64,000 bases of DNA from Stramonita haemastoma (GCA_030674155.1 CM060329.1:18735211-18799210), one strand, 5' to 3'. Shown: positions 10,840 through 22,814, counted from the first letter of the stretch. Made by a program: numbers and translations. Notes: a model not told the origin generated them from the letters alone.

Positions 10840-11763
10840 AACAGTGACTTCAAAATGTCTTCACCTTATTTGTGCCACAACGAACTTCTTTCTCCTCTGC
10901 AAGATATTCTGCAGCCCAGCCCTTGAAAATTCATTCCATGATCCAGTATTTAGGTCACTGTTGGCTGGTGCAGTGGTATGGATGCCATAAAAAAACTGGC
11001 AAATATCAGAGCTTATGACTGATGCAATAGGTTGTGCAGTTTGAAGAGCTTCCAATGGAATTATTGGTCAGTATGATGTGTGGCACGAAAATTTAAATTG
11101 AGTGCAATATCTCTGTGGGGAAAAATCCTCACATTGTTGTAGGTCCTTGATGCAGTTGTATAATATGTTAAATACAATTTTACTAAGATTTGGATATTGC
11201 TGGCAATCTGGGCATTGTTTGAAGAATTAGCATTTCTTGAAAATGTAAACATGTAAAGGTCAAGTTCACATTTTGTGCTAAGATTACAGCGTAGCACCAG
11301 TTTTACACTATAATTCCCACTAGCATACATAAGATACGCGCGTGTGTGTATGCACACGCGTGCGTGTGCGCGCGTGCATGCGAGCTCTTGCTCATGAGGC
11401 ACACAAAAATGCATCTCTGGCACTTTTAAAACTGCAAATCATAACTCGGAAATGATCAATAATTCAATATTTTGAATGACAGCCTTCGAAACTTGTAACC
11501 TCTCGCAGCAACTTTTTCTTCTCCCTCTCTCCAACAATCCCCCCGTTTAACACACTTTGACCGTTACATAGATAGAAGGTTATCCTTCCTCACAAAAGCA
11601 AACCTTTGGCAGCTGGATAATAGCGGGGTGGTTTTGAAGCGTTGTAATTGAGATAGAGTTGGGTTCATTATTACATTTTTTAAAAATCTAATTATAGAAG
11701 CAATAATGGGTTAATCCATCTCGATTTATTTTCAAATCAAATTCAGTAATGCGCTATTCATTC
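10840..11763. other. Spacer with unrecognised minus-strand frames
   Basis: Minus frames of 64 (11055-10861) and 120 codons (11423-11061) lie end to end but resemble no family I know. A CG/TG-alternating stretch with Z-DNA potential lies at 11336-11390. Confidence 0.35.
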
Positions 11764-11985
11764 ACACACATGCATACATATATACATACGTACATACATA
11801 CATACATACATACATACATACATACATACATACATACATACATACATACATACATGCATACATGCATGCATGCATGCATGCATGCATGCATGCATGCATA
11901 CATACATACATACATACATACATACATACATACATACATACATACATACATACATACATGCATGCATACACCCACATACACACAT
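11763..11985. repeat. CATA array with CATG core
   Basis: About 220 bp of CATA tetranucleotide, with a self-complementary CATG core at about 11859-11899. It is complementary to the TATG array at 12251-12333. Confidence 0.95.
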
Positions 11986-12250
11986 ACATGCGCGCAGGCA
12001 CGCGCGCACACACACACATGTGCGCGCGCGCCCGCTCGCGAATGCACACACACGCACTCTCTCTCTCTCTCTGTCCCCTCCTCTCTCTCTCTCTCTGTAT
12101 GTATGTGTGTGTGTGACTGTCTGTGTGTTTGTCTGTGTGTCTGTGTGTCTGTCTGTGTGTCCGTGTGTCTATGTGTCTGTCTGTCTGTCTGTCTATCTAT
12201 CTTTTTTTATCTCTCTCACGCTCTCTTTATCTATCCATCTATTCATCTAG
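11985..12250. repeat. CA/CG, CT and CTGT simple-sequence zone
   Basis: Contains CGCGCGCACA and its exact reverse complement TGTGCGCGCG (12001-12010, 12019-12028), then CT (12056-12098), then TGTG/CTGT repeats (12099-12200) and TCTA repeats. Confidence 0.85.
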
Positions 12251-12332
12251 CTATGTATGTATGTATGTATGTATGTATGTATGTATGTATGTATGTATGT
12301 ATGTATGTATGTATGTATGTATGTATGTATGT

Positions 12333-12370
<38 letters not shown>

Positions 12371-12490
12371 AAGGAGAGAGATAGAGATAGGTAGGTAGGG
12401 TAGATAGATAGATAGAAAGATAGATAAGTAGATAGATACATAGCTAGCTAGCTAGTTAGATACATAGATAGATACATAGATAATTAGATA
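12251..12490. repeat. TATG, AT and TAGA arrays
   Basis: TATG (12251-12333) passes into AT (12332-12370) and then GATA/TAGA with TAGC variants (12375-12490). Confidence 0.95.
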
Positions 12491-13520
12491 GATTAGTTAA
12501 GCGCATACATAGGCATCACACAACGTCTTATTTTCTTTGACCTTTTCTTCGATGCTGTGCAGAGGTAAGAAAACTGCTTCTGGGTGTCTCAGTGCCAATG
12601 ATCACTTTGCAATAAAATGGTATATCTCAGTGGTGTAGGATCACAAGATGAATGTTTAATGACAGTCATCAAGCCATTTCTGTTGTCACCACTGTCCCCT
12701 GTACCCCTAACCGTAATCATATGATTGTCATCATTCTATTATATCTGATATTATTGTTATCATTATTGGCATCCTTCGTTAATTGGTATAGCCTTATCAG
12801 ACGGTCGTGTCTAGTATGACTGTAATCTTACGGATGTACTGTTCTCCGTTTTAGTCGATATCCGCGTAGAGAAAGCCATTCTATGCATTACTTCTTTATC
12901 CACAAGATTGATTCAGAACACTGTCGCCGACACTATCATCTCTTTTCTCTCTCTGTCTTTCTTTTCTTCCAATCTGTTTCTTTTTGGTTAATTTTTTTTC
13001 GTTCATGTTTTTTTGTCTTCATTCTTTTTTTTATCTTTTCCTTCCTTCTTCATTTCCTTCCGCAAAAAGCGATCCTTCCTTACAGGATGACAGTATAGGG
13101 GCTTGTATCCTAGGCAATCGATTTTGTGTCGGAACTGAAATGTTTTATGTTACATGCACTGACGTTTTAAATTTAACAGTAAAAAGAAAAGATAACAGAT
13201 AGATGACATTCTAACGATTTATTTTTTATTATCGATCTAGTTCAGTGAAATTGCTGCGGTAGTTGATGGAATACCGTTTCCATAATCTTTACGCATATTT
13301 TTTTAATTGGAAAACAATGTAAACAAACCAGTGCAAAATTGGTGATGTTTCTTGTTTTGATTTTTCTACAACTTTTACAAATTCAAATTTGGGAATTCTT
13401 TTAGTCCTCAACAAGAGCTCCGGGATTGACCATTGGTGCAATTTTGCATACACGACCCTTTGCCAACAACAAAAGTATCCGCAATCCGACTCTGGAATGG
13501 TGCATAAACGTGGGACTAGT
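12490..13520. other. Spacer, nothing recognised
   Basis: T-rich around 12930-13060, with AT-rich sequence elsewhere. Two overlapping 71-72 codon frames at 12883-13202 are T-rich and not convincing. Confidence 0.4.
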
Positions 13521-13787
13521 GTGAATGCGGTTTTGCTTTAAAACTTTTCCCCATTCTTACAGGCACACACTGGCTTACTCTTCCGAAAGGTTGAAAGAGT
13601 GTGCACAAGATGTTCTGCGTGGGTCAGTACACAAGACCTTGACCTCATTCGATAGACTTTCGATGAAGTGGAGTTGTTACGGGTGCAGAAAGGGAAAATC
13701 CCCTAAAATGGGTGTCTCCGTTGTACTTAAACCCACGCCATCAGATCCGGAGCTCAATGCTCCAACCACTAGGCTACCTTGCCCCTA
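13520..13787 (-). mobile_element. SINE-1, diverged, 3'-truncated
   Basis: On the minus strand the tRNA-like head starts near 13787 with the A box TAGCCTAGTGG; the B box is degenerate (GGGTTTAAGTAC). The body keeps the reverse complement of TTCGAAAGGTTG / TGCACAAGATGTTCTGCGTG, equivalent to the SINE-1 middle block. The tail with its stem-loop is missing. Confidence 0.7.
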
Positions 13788-13899
13788 TAATTTGGATACT
13801 TTTTATCTGTTACCTTTTTTTTTATAGAAACACTGACGTTTGTTATCAAACCTATTCTCTCTTCTGCATTCAGAGGTCATTGATATCTTGGTCAGAATG

Positions 13900-14084
13900 A
13901 TCTCTCTCCGACTTTGTCTCTCTCTGTCTGTCTCTGTCTGTCTGTTTCTCTCTCTCTGTGTGTCTGTCTGTGTGTCTGTGTGTCTGTCTGTCTCTCTCTG
14001 TCCCTGTCGGTCTGTCTGTCTGTCTGCCTGCCTGCCTGCCTTCTCACTCTCTCTCCTCTCTCTCCCTCTCTCTCTCTCTTCTCT

Positions 14085-14122
<38 letters not shown>

Positions 14123-14150
14123 CTCTCTGCTTCTCTGTCTCTTCATTATA
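13900..14150. repeat. TCTG/TCTC compound array
   Basis: TCTG, TGTG and TGCC repeats (13910-14045) pass into CT repeats (14045-14140). Confidence 0.95.
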
Positions 14151-14334
14151 ATTTGTGCACGTAAAAGCAAAAGCATGCATAAGTGTGGAAAATACCTGCA
14201 TCACATACTTGGATGCAGGTCATACGCAAAAAAACCCACCCACATAAACATTTACAATAACTCACTTTATAAATACCAACTTTTACAATGTACCCCAGAT
14301 ACGTACACTTCTATCCTTTGCACACGAAACATGA

Positions 14335-14450
14335 CTAAAAACCCTGAACATGGCCAGAAATAGCAAGGATCTAGTGTGAGGATAGATGGAGAGAGGTACA
14401 CAAAGGAAAGGAGAAAGCCATGTCCATAGATCACTGTGATTAGCAGTCTG
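14335..14450 (+). repeat. Dispersed repeat family E, copy 2 (5' half)
   Basis: AACCCTGAACATGGCCAG and CCATAGATCACTGTGAT match the 5' half of family E copy 1 (10561-10690). The homology stops where GACAGACCGACAG repeats begin. Confidence 0.5.
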
Positions 14451-14775
14451 AACACAGACAGACCGACAGACATGCAGGCTCAGCCCTTCTCTCTCTCTCT
14501 TCTGTCTAAACCTGTACAGCTCCTCACAATACATAGTGAAATGAAAGAGCAGATTTTCTGTTCGGAGCAAAAGCTGACTTTGGGAGCGCACAGCGAATGA
14601 ACATGACACAAACAGAACTGTGTTGTGGGTGTTAGATAGGTTCGTCCAGAGAAGATGAATGAATCGTTGGTCTATTTGTATGATTTTACTCTCTGGATGA
14701 AGAGATGTATATCGTTATTGTATTTGTGCTGCGTGATAAAAAAAAATTCGAAAATATAAAATTTATAAATACAAA
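14450..14775. other. Spacer, nothing recognised
   Basis: No open frame or repeat of note. Confidence 0.35.
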
Positions 14776-15090
14776 GTGAAGAGAGAGAAAGAAGAAAAAG
14801 AAAAGAAAGAAAGAAAGAAGAAAAAGAAGGAAGAAATAGAGATAGAAAGAACGAAAGAGAGATAGAGACAAAAGAGAAACAAGATAAACAGAGAGAGGAA
14901 GAAGAAGAAGAAGAAAAGAAGAAAAGAGAGAAGAAGAAGAAGAAGAAGAAGAAGAAGAAGAAGAAGAAGATAGAAGAAGAAGAAGGAGAGGAGGAGGAGG
15001 AGGAGGAGGAGGAGAGGAGGAGGAGAAAAGAAAGAAAAGAAAAGAAAGAAAGAAAAAGAACAGAAATAAAAGAAAGAAACGAACAAAAGA
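14776..15090. repeat. 300-bp polypurine tract (GAA/GAG/GAAA)
   Basis: The plus strand is almost entirely purine: GAAA-type, then a GAA array (14897-14985), a GAG array (14985-15025), then GAAA-type again. It mirrors the polypyrimidine tract at 957-1432. Confidence 0.95.
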
Positions 15091-15363
15091 AAAAACATAA
15101 GATGAGCAGACTGTGTTGAAATGTAGCATTATATTTTTTTGGATAAAGGAATCTGCCCTGTCAGTTTTTTCTTCTTCCTGTATTTCTTTTGCAATCCTCT
15201 ATCCTTCTCTTTCTCCCTTTCCCCTAGCTCCTCCTCCAGCTTGCAAAGTAACAGTCTGTTCAGCTGTCCAGTCTGTAACACCCTGTAAGGGGGACTTTGA
15301 AACCCACACTCTAGTTTGACCTTCAGAGATCACATGCGTGTAGCCACAAACTCTGCTCAACAC

Positions 15364-15459
15364 AACACACACACACACACACACACACACGCACGCACGC
15401 ATGCAACACAACACACACATACCACACACACACACACACCACACACCACACACACCACA

Positions 15460-15494
<35 letters not shown>
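15364..15494. repeat. CA array with ACC breaks
   Basis: CA repeats interrupted by GCACGCACGC and by repeated single-base losses (CACC). Confidence 0.95.
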
Positions 15495-15495
<1 letters not shown>

Positions 15496-15639
15496 GACAG
15501 GGGAGAGTTTCATTAAAACGCAACCTAACACCAAATTTACCACCCAGCCTCATTTCGCTGCGGTGTTTCAATCTAGCAGCCGTAAATAAAACTCCTGTGC
15601 CAATTTTGTATCCAGGCAGTAATGACACTGGGCTATACA

Positions 15640-15762
15640 CCCGTGGACTAAAAACTACTCTGGGTTCTACACCTACAGAATGAAAACCTTGCCTGAAACC
15701 TAAAACCTAAGGCTTTGATTATGGAAACAGCCTTCAGCTCCTGGGGTTGGAGATGACTCAAA
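15640..15762 (+). repeat. Dispersed repeat family E, copy 3 (3' half)
   Basis: Shares CGTGGACTAAAAACTAC, CCTGAAACCTAA and CCTTCAGCTCCTGGGGTTG with 10715-10830 over about 115 bp. The boundary after GATGACT is shared too. Confidence 0.65.
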
Positions 15763-15764
15763 AA

Positions 15765-16847
15765 CATTATTATACGTGGATTTTCCTCTGTAGGAATGCT
15801 GGGGGAGAGGGGCATGGCACCTTCTGGAAAATTCTGGGCTCGGAATTCCCTCTTATTTATCCCTCTCTTTGATTTTTGCCTTTATCCTTTTCTTAACGTT
15901 TCTCTTGTCTCTATTTTCTGCCTTCTTGGTCCATTCCCCCGCCTACTTTTCCAGAAAGACTAAAAATGTAACAATTCTCTCTCAAGCAGAAATCTGATCT
16001 GCTGGGCATGAACTGTTCAGCGCTTAATGGCTGAGCAACGCATTTTTGCTCATATGACAGACAGTAATTGTTTTATTGTTGCACAAAGAAGAATAAAACT
16101 TCCTCGATATATTTTGTTCTATGCACTGACAGTTAATTTCCTCTCTGTTTGCATTGCTTAACTCATCCCCTGCTAACTTGGAGTGAGTGTAACGACATTA
16201 CACCCTGTAGAGTGACAGACAGAGTAAAACTGCATTTTGCAAGACCTCTTAGTTACGTGCAGGCTACAGCATCTTCTAGTTAAAGGCAGAAACAGTGACT
16301 AGTTGATCTAAAGGAATGTAAGCAGTCATCTCTACTTTGAGAGATATTCAATTAAATTTTACTCAATTCTCTTAAAAACATCTTTCGTATTTTCCTGTAC
16401 TTTGACAGCAAGGCTAAATCTTTTTTTTTTTCAAATTTTTCCCCAATTTCACACTTTGGTCCAGGCAGGCTGAACGAAATTGTAATACAGAACCAGTGGC
16501 TTGTGAAAACTGCTGAGGGATATGTTTCTTCTCTGGTGTTGTTTTGCATTGTTTTCTTTTGCTTTCTGCTTATTTGTCTGGTTGGTTGGGTTTTGTTGTT
16601 ATTGTTCTTTATCTATTGGCTTTTATAGTGTGCAGTTTTGTTTTCCTTAAAATCTCTGTCTCTGTCTCTCTGTCTCATTCTCTCTCCCCATGAGCGTGTT
16701 GCGCTTTTTTCTTTCGAAATTGCATTGGATTGTTTGTTTCTTTGTTTTGACAGAATTTTTTTTAAAAAATGTTTCATATTTGGACGTGCATTTCCGTGTT
16801 TATTTTGATCTGTTTCAGTATTGACAGTAATGTTTTCAAGTAAGAAA

Positions 16848-16848
<1 letters not shown>
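15765..16848. other. 1.1 kb spacer, nothing recognised
   Basis: Mixed composition with T-rich patches near 16420 and 16550-16800. No recurring block and no convincing coding. Confidence 0.4.
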
Positions 16849-16942
<94 letters not shown>

Positions 16943-17072
16943 TCTGTATTTATCTATCTTTAGCTAGCTCCCTGTGCGTGCGCGCGTATGTGTGTGGTGT
17001 GTGTGTCTGTGTGTTGTGTCGTGTGTCTGTGTTGTGTGTGTGTGTGTGTGTCTGTGTGTGTGTGTGTGTGTG
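16849..17072. repeat. CT array then GT array
   Basis: CT repeats (16849-16942, one TCCT break) are followed by TGTG/TGCG repeats (16973-17072). Confidence 0.95.
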
Positions 17073-17338
17073 TGACTATTTAGGCAACTACTATACGAGG
17101 AACAGTGAATATACTCTTTTTTTTTTAATACACCACTGCACAAGGATGTATTATAGCGAGTGTCTGCAGTCTATAGATCGAGAAAATTATCATTTCAAAA
17201 AGGGTACAAGATGACCAGGAAAAATAATCATGTGTACAATCAGAAGCGGAACTGCGAATAGAATACGACACGTTGAAGTCTGGACAAACAACATAAGGGG
17301 GAATAAATTAATTCGACTGAAAAACAAGCTAAAGGGAC

Positions 17339-17467
<129 letters not shown>

Positions 17468-17624
17468 TGTGTGTTTGTGTGTTCTGCAGTATACTGGTTT
17501 TGTTTTGGGTTTTTTCTTTGGTTTTGTTTTGGTGTGTATTTTTTTGTTGCATTTCTCTACTGAGTCTATTTTGTTGTTATTTGTTGTGGTAACAATGCAG
17601 CTAGATAATTCGATCAAGTTGTTC

Positions 17625-17735
17625 TTGTTCCTAGAGAGATGGCTTGCAGTGACGAAAATAACAATTAATGCATTGTTTCTTCAATGTACAATCTGGAAAT
17701 AAAACTTTGACATGACTTGATTTACTTGACTTCAG
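17625..17735 (+). mobile_element. Retroposon 3' tail, family I copy 1
   Basis: TGTTCTTGTTCCTAGAGAGA, then AATGCATTGTTTCTTCAATG, then AATCTGGAAATAAAACTTTG, followed by TTGAC-type repeats. The same three blocks in the same order appear on the minus strand at 61480-61378, and the last two at 25320-25255. A TTGAC microsatellite tail and common 3' anchoring fit a non-LTR retroposon. No 5' part was seen. Confidence 0.6.
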
Positions 17736-17845
17736 CACACACACCATACACACACGCGCGCGCGCACACACACCCACACACACACCCACCCCCCCCCCAC
17801 ACACCCACCCCCCCCCCACACACACACACACACACACACACAGTC
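17733..17845. repeat. CA array with C-runs
   Basis: CA and CG repeats enclose two CCCACCCCCCCCC blocks (about 17784-17798 and 17806-17818). On the minus strand these are tandem G runs able to form a quadruplex. It abuts the family I tail. Confidence 0.9.
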
Positions 17846-18168
17846 TTCAACCGAAAAAACCATCTACACATACCAATTAGAATAATTTATACTAATACAT
17901 AAGTATGTATCTCTGTTGCAATAACCCATGTCAGTGACAGAGCAAGAACAGGCCTGAGTGTCACCTGACACACACTGCTGACACCTGGCACGTGCAGCAG
18001 ACGACCTGGGGTTGCCCTGTTGGCAGTGAAACGGATTGGGGCTCTGACCTTCAACAGCAGTCATGGATTTCTGAAAACTGCAGCGATACAAAATTGGGGT
18101 TCTAACCTTAAGGGGCAGCCATGCTTTTTCTGAAAACATCAGTGCACGACTTCGTGTCAGACAACACG

Positions 18169-18172
<4 letters not shown>
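17845..18172. other. Spacer, nothing recognised
   Basis: Contains a local approximate duplication: GCAGTGAAACGGATTGGGG near 18020 and GCAGCGATACAAAATTGGGG near 18080, each followed by TTCTAACCTT/CTGACCTT and GGCAGCCATG/AGCAGTCATG. This is a direct repeat of about 60 bp. Confidence 0.45.
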
Positions 18173-18258
<86 letters not shown>

Positions 18259-18281
18259 TGAGAGAGAGAGAGAGAGAGAGA
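18173..18281. repeat. GA array
   Basis: GA repeats with AA and GG breaks, lying next to imperfect GACA repeats (18305-18490). Confidence 0.95.
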
Positions 18282-18499
18282 GATAATCCTAAACTTAAAT
18301 AGCTTTTCAAAGACAGAGAGACAAACAGAAGACAGAGTCAGAAAAAAAAACAGACACCCAATTTGACAGACAGACGACCAAACAGGACGATAAAAATTCA
18401 GACGTAAACAAACATATGGACAGAGACAGCACAGGCTCAGACATACATGCAAACAAACACAGACAAGAGACAATCCATTTTAGACAGACACAAAAGAGA

Positions 18500-19003
18500 A
18501 GAAAAGAAAAAAGCGGACAAGGCAAGACGAGATATATTATGTCTGCATTGACTTCAGCCAGGCGTTCAATGCGCTTTCTCTGTGTGAGTGTCGGGGCAGA
18601 AATGTGAAATGTGTAAATGAATGTTGTTCTCTTCCACTCACGTCCCTTACACGCCATTTGTTTTTGTTAGAGAACATGCACCAGAAACTTCTGTCATCAA
18701 TAAAAGCAGAAATCACGGCAACGGCTCATTCTAGACTCTGGATACCTCCTGTTCAAAATAGACTGGGCACTGTGCAAGGCCAGTGTGTGTGTTCTTGGAT
18801 TTGCGTTTCTGTGTTGAAAATGTTTATTCCAATAATTATCAGCATTCTTGGATACTTTCTTTGTAAAAACAAAAAAATGTGGTTTTTCAGGACTTTTTTT
18901 TTGTAAACTTGATTTAAGCATTTCAAATATCCAGGCATCAGTTTACTCTTTTTCAATGTTGGACTTTTACTGATCAAGGTATTTTAAAAAAAACTTCTTC
19001 CTT
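18500..19003. other. Spacer, nothing recognised
   Basis: A 100-codon plus frame at 18604-18906 and a 74-codon minus frame overlap; neither resembles a known protein. Confidence 0.35.
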
Positions 19004-19200
19004 GAAGTCGGACTGAGGCTGCAATACGGATATGCAAAAGCGATTGCACAGGGAACAATCTTGCCATTGGTGAACCTCGGAGCTCAAGCTGAGGAACGGG
19101 AAATACCTTCAAATTCAAGGAGGTGAAAAGGACAGCAAGTGCAAAGAACTGATCTCTAAATTTTGGCCTGATCGGTCTTCAAGGACAGGGGTGTATTTTT
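19004..19200 (+). repeat. Dispersed repeat family G, copy 1
   Basis: AGTCGGACTGAGGCTGCAAT, then GCGATTGCACAGGG, then CCATTGGTGAACCTCGGAGC and GCTGAGGAAC. The same order occurs at 26830-26930, 52477-52620 and 59533-59660, always on this strand. No coding or Pol III boxes were seen. Confidence 0.65.
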
Positions 19201-19359
19201 GATATTCTGTAAAGTGAACCTGATGTGATATACATGTAATTATTGTGATTTCTCTGGGTTTTTTATTGTCTACCTTGCGAGTTAACGGTTATGGACGGAG
19301 GAAGAAGGGAGTTTTCTGATGCAGCTTGTGTTCTGACTTGTGTGTTCTTAAATTCGTGC

Positions 19360-19405
19360 ATACATACATACATACATACATACATACATACATACATACA
19401 TACAT

Positions 19406-19442
<37 letters not shown>

Positions 19443-19478
19443 TACATACATACATACATACAACATACATACATACAC

Positions 19479-19509
<31 letters not shown>

Positions 19510-19555
19510 CATACATACATACATACATACATATACACACACATACACACACAAC

Positions 19556-19586
<31 letters not shown>

Positions 19587-19632
19587 GATTATATATATAT
19601 ATAATATATATGTATGTATGTATATATATCTA
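19360..19632. repeat. CATA, CA and AT arrays
   Basis: CATA (19360-19425), CA (19422-19441), CATA with CATAA/CACTA breaks (19441-19545), then AT (19555-19632). Confidence 0.95.
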
Positions 19633-19636
19633 TATA

Positions 19637-19768
19637 ACATGGGTTGACAACATCAAGGACTGGACCGCCCAACCCCTGCACACCTCCTACTAGCCACACG
19701 GATCGTGAAGCATGGGAATAAGATCTCTGTTGCGTCTTCTCTCATGCCCCTACGTCCTTTGGACATGA
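19637..19768 (+). mobile_element. LINE reverse-transcriptase C-terminal fragment with GTGA tail
   Basis: One frame reads WVDNIKDWTAQPLHT from about 19641. After a one-base shift a second frame reads KISVASSLMPLRPLDMR and stops. DNIKDWT followed by WRKISVASSLM-like sequence is the signature end of a common LINE ORF2 type; the usual W-R before KIS is eroded. The stop is followed at once by GTGA repeats (19768-19800), which would be the tail microsatellite. It is 5'-truncated and dead. Confidence 0.7.
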
Positions 19769-19807
19769 GATGAGTGAGTGAGTGAGTGAGTATGAGTGAT
19801 GATAGTG

Positions 19808-19883
<76 letters not shown>

Positions 19884-19902
19884 GGATAAATAGATAGATA
19901 TA
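19768..19902. repeat. GTGA array then GATA array
   Basis: GAGT/GTGA (19768-19795) passes into TAGA/GATA (19806-19902), continuous with the LINE 3' end. Confidence 0.95.
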
Positions 19903-19904
19903 AC

Positions 19905-20440
19905 TGGTGTGTGCGCATGCATGTGTCTGTGTGCGCGCGTGCACTCGTGTACACGTGTATGTGAATGGGAACAAAAAATGTCCACATCAGGCGTTCATCC
20001 TCATGTAATCCCACAGTGCAGACCAGCCTGTTCGCCCTGAGGACAGTGTCTGATACTGTGCATGCACGGCTACCCCGCCTTCTTGCTGCGCCACTGCGCA
20101 TGCCAATACTTCATTTCCTGCCAATTCTAGTGAGTGAAAAGAGCGCTGAAATCGGTGTCTGGTCCATTTCAGACAAATGTGGACGACATGTCAGGCATAA
20201 AGCCCCGTTACCAACTGGCAGAAGTGCACTACTGACGTTGATCCAATGACATATATTAGTCTGACATAAGCCATCAGGGGTAAAAGTCTGCTGCGAACTT
20301 GTAATGAGTGAAAAAAGACACCTAACTTTTCCCCCTCGGATTTGTCTGTCATCCAAAAAAAAGAAGCAATCAACACTGATCGTTCTCCCATGCCCGATAA
20401 CCAGGCTAGTGCGACAGGACTGCTTGTGCAGATATTTTGC
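19905..20440. other. Spacer, nothing recognised
   Basis: Relatively GC-rich. Overlapping 66-94 codon frames on both strands (19965-20391) show no family match that I can name. Confidence 0.35.
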
Positions 20441-20905
20441 AGAGACAGAGCAGTAGTTTAAAGAGATAGTGCCATATACCTTTTGCAGAAATAAATCAGT
20501 AAATGTATATAGATCATAACGTCATTCAACAGTTGTTAAACAGTTGTTTTACAGAGATAGTATGGTAATTTTTCAGATATAAAACACTTTTGCATAATAT
20601 AACGATAACTTTTCAGAAATAAAAAAAATATAGAAAGAGTACGGAATTTTTCATGGACGAGACACTCACTTTATGGAGATGGTAGGGTAATTTTGCAGAC
20701 ATAAAACAGTAATTTAACATAGATAAAACGGTAGTTTTACAGATATAGTGCAGTAATTTTACAAAGATAAAGCACTAATTTTACAGAGATAGTGCACAGA
20801 AAATTCTACAGAAATATAGCAGTAATTTTTTTCAGAGATAAAACACTAATTTAATTTTACAGAGAATGTGCGGTAATGTTACAAATATAAAATTACAATT
20901 TCATG
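20440..20905. repeat. Degenerate minisatellite, about 22-bp unit
   Basis: Diverged tandem copies of roughly AGATAAAGCAGTAATTTTAC AG. Recurring words are TTTTACAGAGATAG, TTTTGCAGACATAAAACAGT and TTACAAAGATAAAGCA. About 20 units; the most regular section is 20690-20890. Confidence 0.75.
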
Positions 20906-21052
20906 AAGGAAACTCACTTGTGCAGGCAACACTGGGTGTGTGGGTGGGAGCAAAATGGAATTCCTGTCTGGAAACGACCATGGTGTACTTACAATATTGA
21001 GGGTGTGTGAGATAGAAGTAAGGACTAGGCACAGAGATGTTACGAAATTGGC

Positions 21053-21072
21053 AGTGAGTGAGTGAGTGAGCT

Positions 21073-21162
<90 letters not shown>

Positions 21163-21215
21163 TGTGTGTGTTTGTGTGTGTGTCTGTGTGCAGTTGTGTG
21201 TGTGTGTGTGCGTAC
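21053..21215. repeat. GTGA then GT array
   Basis: A short GTGA block (21053-21070) leads into about 140 bp of GT. The GTGA start may be the tail of another decayed LINE, but no coding motif was found upstream. Confidence 0.9.
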
Positions 21216-22522
21216 TTGCATGAAGTTTGTGTCTATAACTGTCTGTGTGCGAGTCTACTCGTGCAGTGTATGCATGCCTGTAGGCACGATGAACAATGAG
21301 TGTGTATGTCTTCTGACCAAGAGTATCAGGCGTCACCACCTACTCACACTCCAGACATAGCTGCCCCACCCCCCTCCTACCCCTCCTTCCTGCAGACACA
21401 AGATTCAGCATGAATGAACAACGGCTCTTCAGCTTAGTTTTGCACCAGTGCGTATGTCTATGCGTTATATCCTCCTACGTTGGGAAGATACCTCCCAACT
21501 CGAACTGTACTCCCCTGGGCATGATGCCTCATAACATGTCTAGTAGATTGGCCAATTACCAGTGATGGTGACATTGATTCAATGCGGTCTTTATGCTGAC
21601 ATTTCCTGCTGACTCGATGACGTATTAAGCCTGATATATCCCGTGCAGATAGACAGCATAAGAGCAAGCAGTGAGCCTTTGATGAGGAAGCGTTATGTGT
21701 AATGACAAACCCCGACCCTTCCCCTTCCATCGTCAGTTAATCGTTGATGAAAGTGAAGTGCCAACATTCTGTCCTATCACATATACCTATGTACAGACAA
21801 CGACCAGGAGGAGTTTACGGAAAACTTTCCTGAAACTGCCTGCAATGTATGTAGACTACTTCGGACTTATCTGAGATGTTGATTACATACTGATCGAGTA
21901 ACTGACCTCAGCAAATCAAGGCCTGTTTTAGAGTCACTTTTTTGTTGAAATGGAGAAATACGCCACCGCACCCATCAATCCAAAAACAGAGGTAGACAGA
22001 CAAACAAACAGACACACATATGGACAGACAAAATGAAAGGAGACAGGAATTATTCATAATCTAAAAGTGCAAAGAGAGATATGGAAGGATATTGCCATTG
22101 GAAAAAAGCAGGAGATGGAAGTGTTTGCTGTTTTAAAAGTCCGATCTGTAGACAGAGAATAAAAATAGGAGGGAGGGGGTACACCACAATTCAAGGCTGT
22201 GTACAGAAGAGCAGTAGAAGAGTGGATTGTAGTCCAGTCATCAGTTGTGCAAACAGAGCCAGAGGAAAGCGAAGAGAATAGGAAGCGCTGGGAGGTGCAG
22301 GTTGTCTGTCTCTTTCTCTGCTGATCTGTTCTATTGGCAGAGGACCAGAGGGAGGTAAAGAGACTGTCTCCAGGCTTTTTCAATAGCTGCCTTTGTCTTT
22401 GAGCTTTGATGCCTTCGTTAACAGCCAAATCACTTTGAAAGAGGAACGACGGTGCATGCACACACATATCAGCGCGCACGTGCACATTGATTTGAATATA
22501 CATTGAACTGAAGAACACACAC
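21215..22522. other. 1.3 kb spacer, nothing recognised
   Basis: Frames of 90 codons (minus, 21730-21458) and 156 codons (minus, 22524-22054) are present. Neither has recognisable motifs, and the second has low-complexity edges. Confidence 0.35.
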
Positions 22523-22553
22523 ACACGTGGTCGTGTGTGTGTTGTGTGTGTGT

Positions 22554-22625
<72 letters not shown>

Positions 22626-22687
22626 TGTGTGTTGCGTGCTTGTGTGCGTGCGTGTGTGCGTGCGTGTGTGTGTGTGTGTGTTTTAGA

Positions 22688-22725
<38 letters not shown>

Positions 22726-22743
22726 CTTCTCTCTCTCTCTCTC
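22523..22743. repeat. GT array then CT array
   Basis: GT with CGTG variants (22523-22682), then CT (22688-22743). Confidence 0.95.
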
Positions 22744-22814
22744 ACTTATACGATCTAGGCAAAATCAGAGCTGATAACAACAGAGGTAAAATCCCTAGCG
22801 ACCATCACTGAGGT

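Noticed and set aside
10861..11423. Adjacent minus frames of 64 and 120 codons
   Set aside because: Different frames, no splice sites joining them, first part begins in CG/TG simple sequence, no family recognised.
11749..12384. 211-codon plus-strand frame
   Set aside because: Entirely CATA/TATG, CT and GT simple sequence (His/Thr/Tyr then Met/Cys/Val); parallel frames are equally open.
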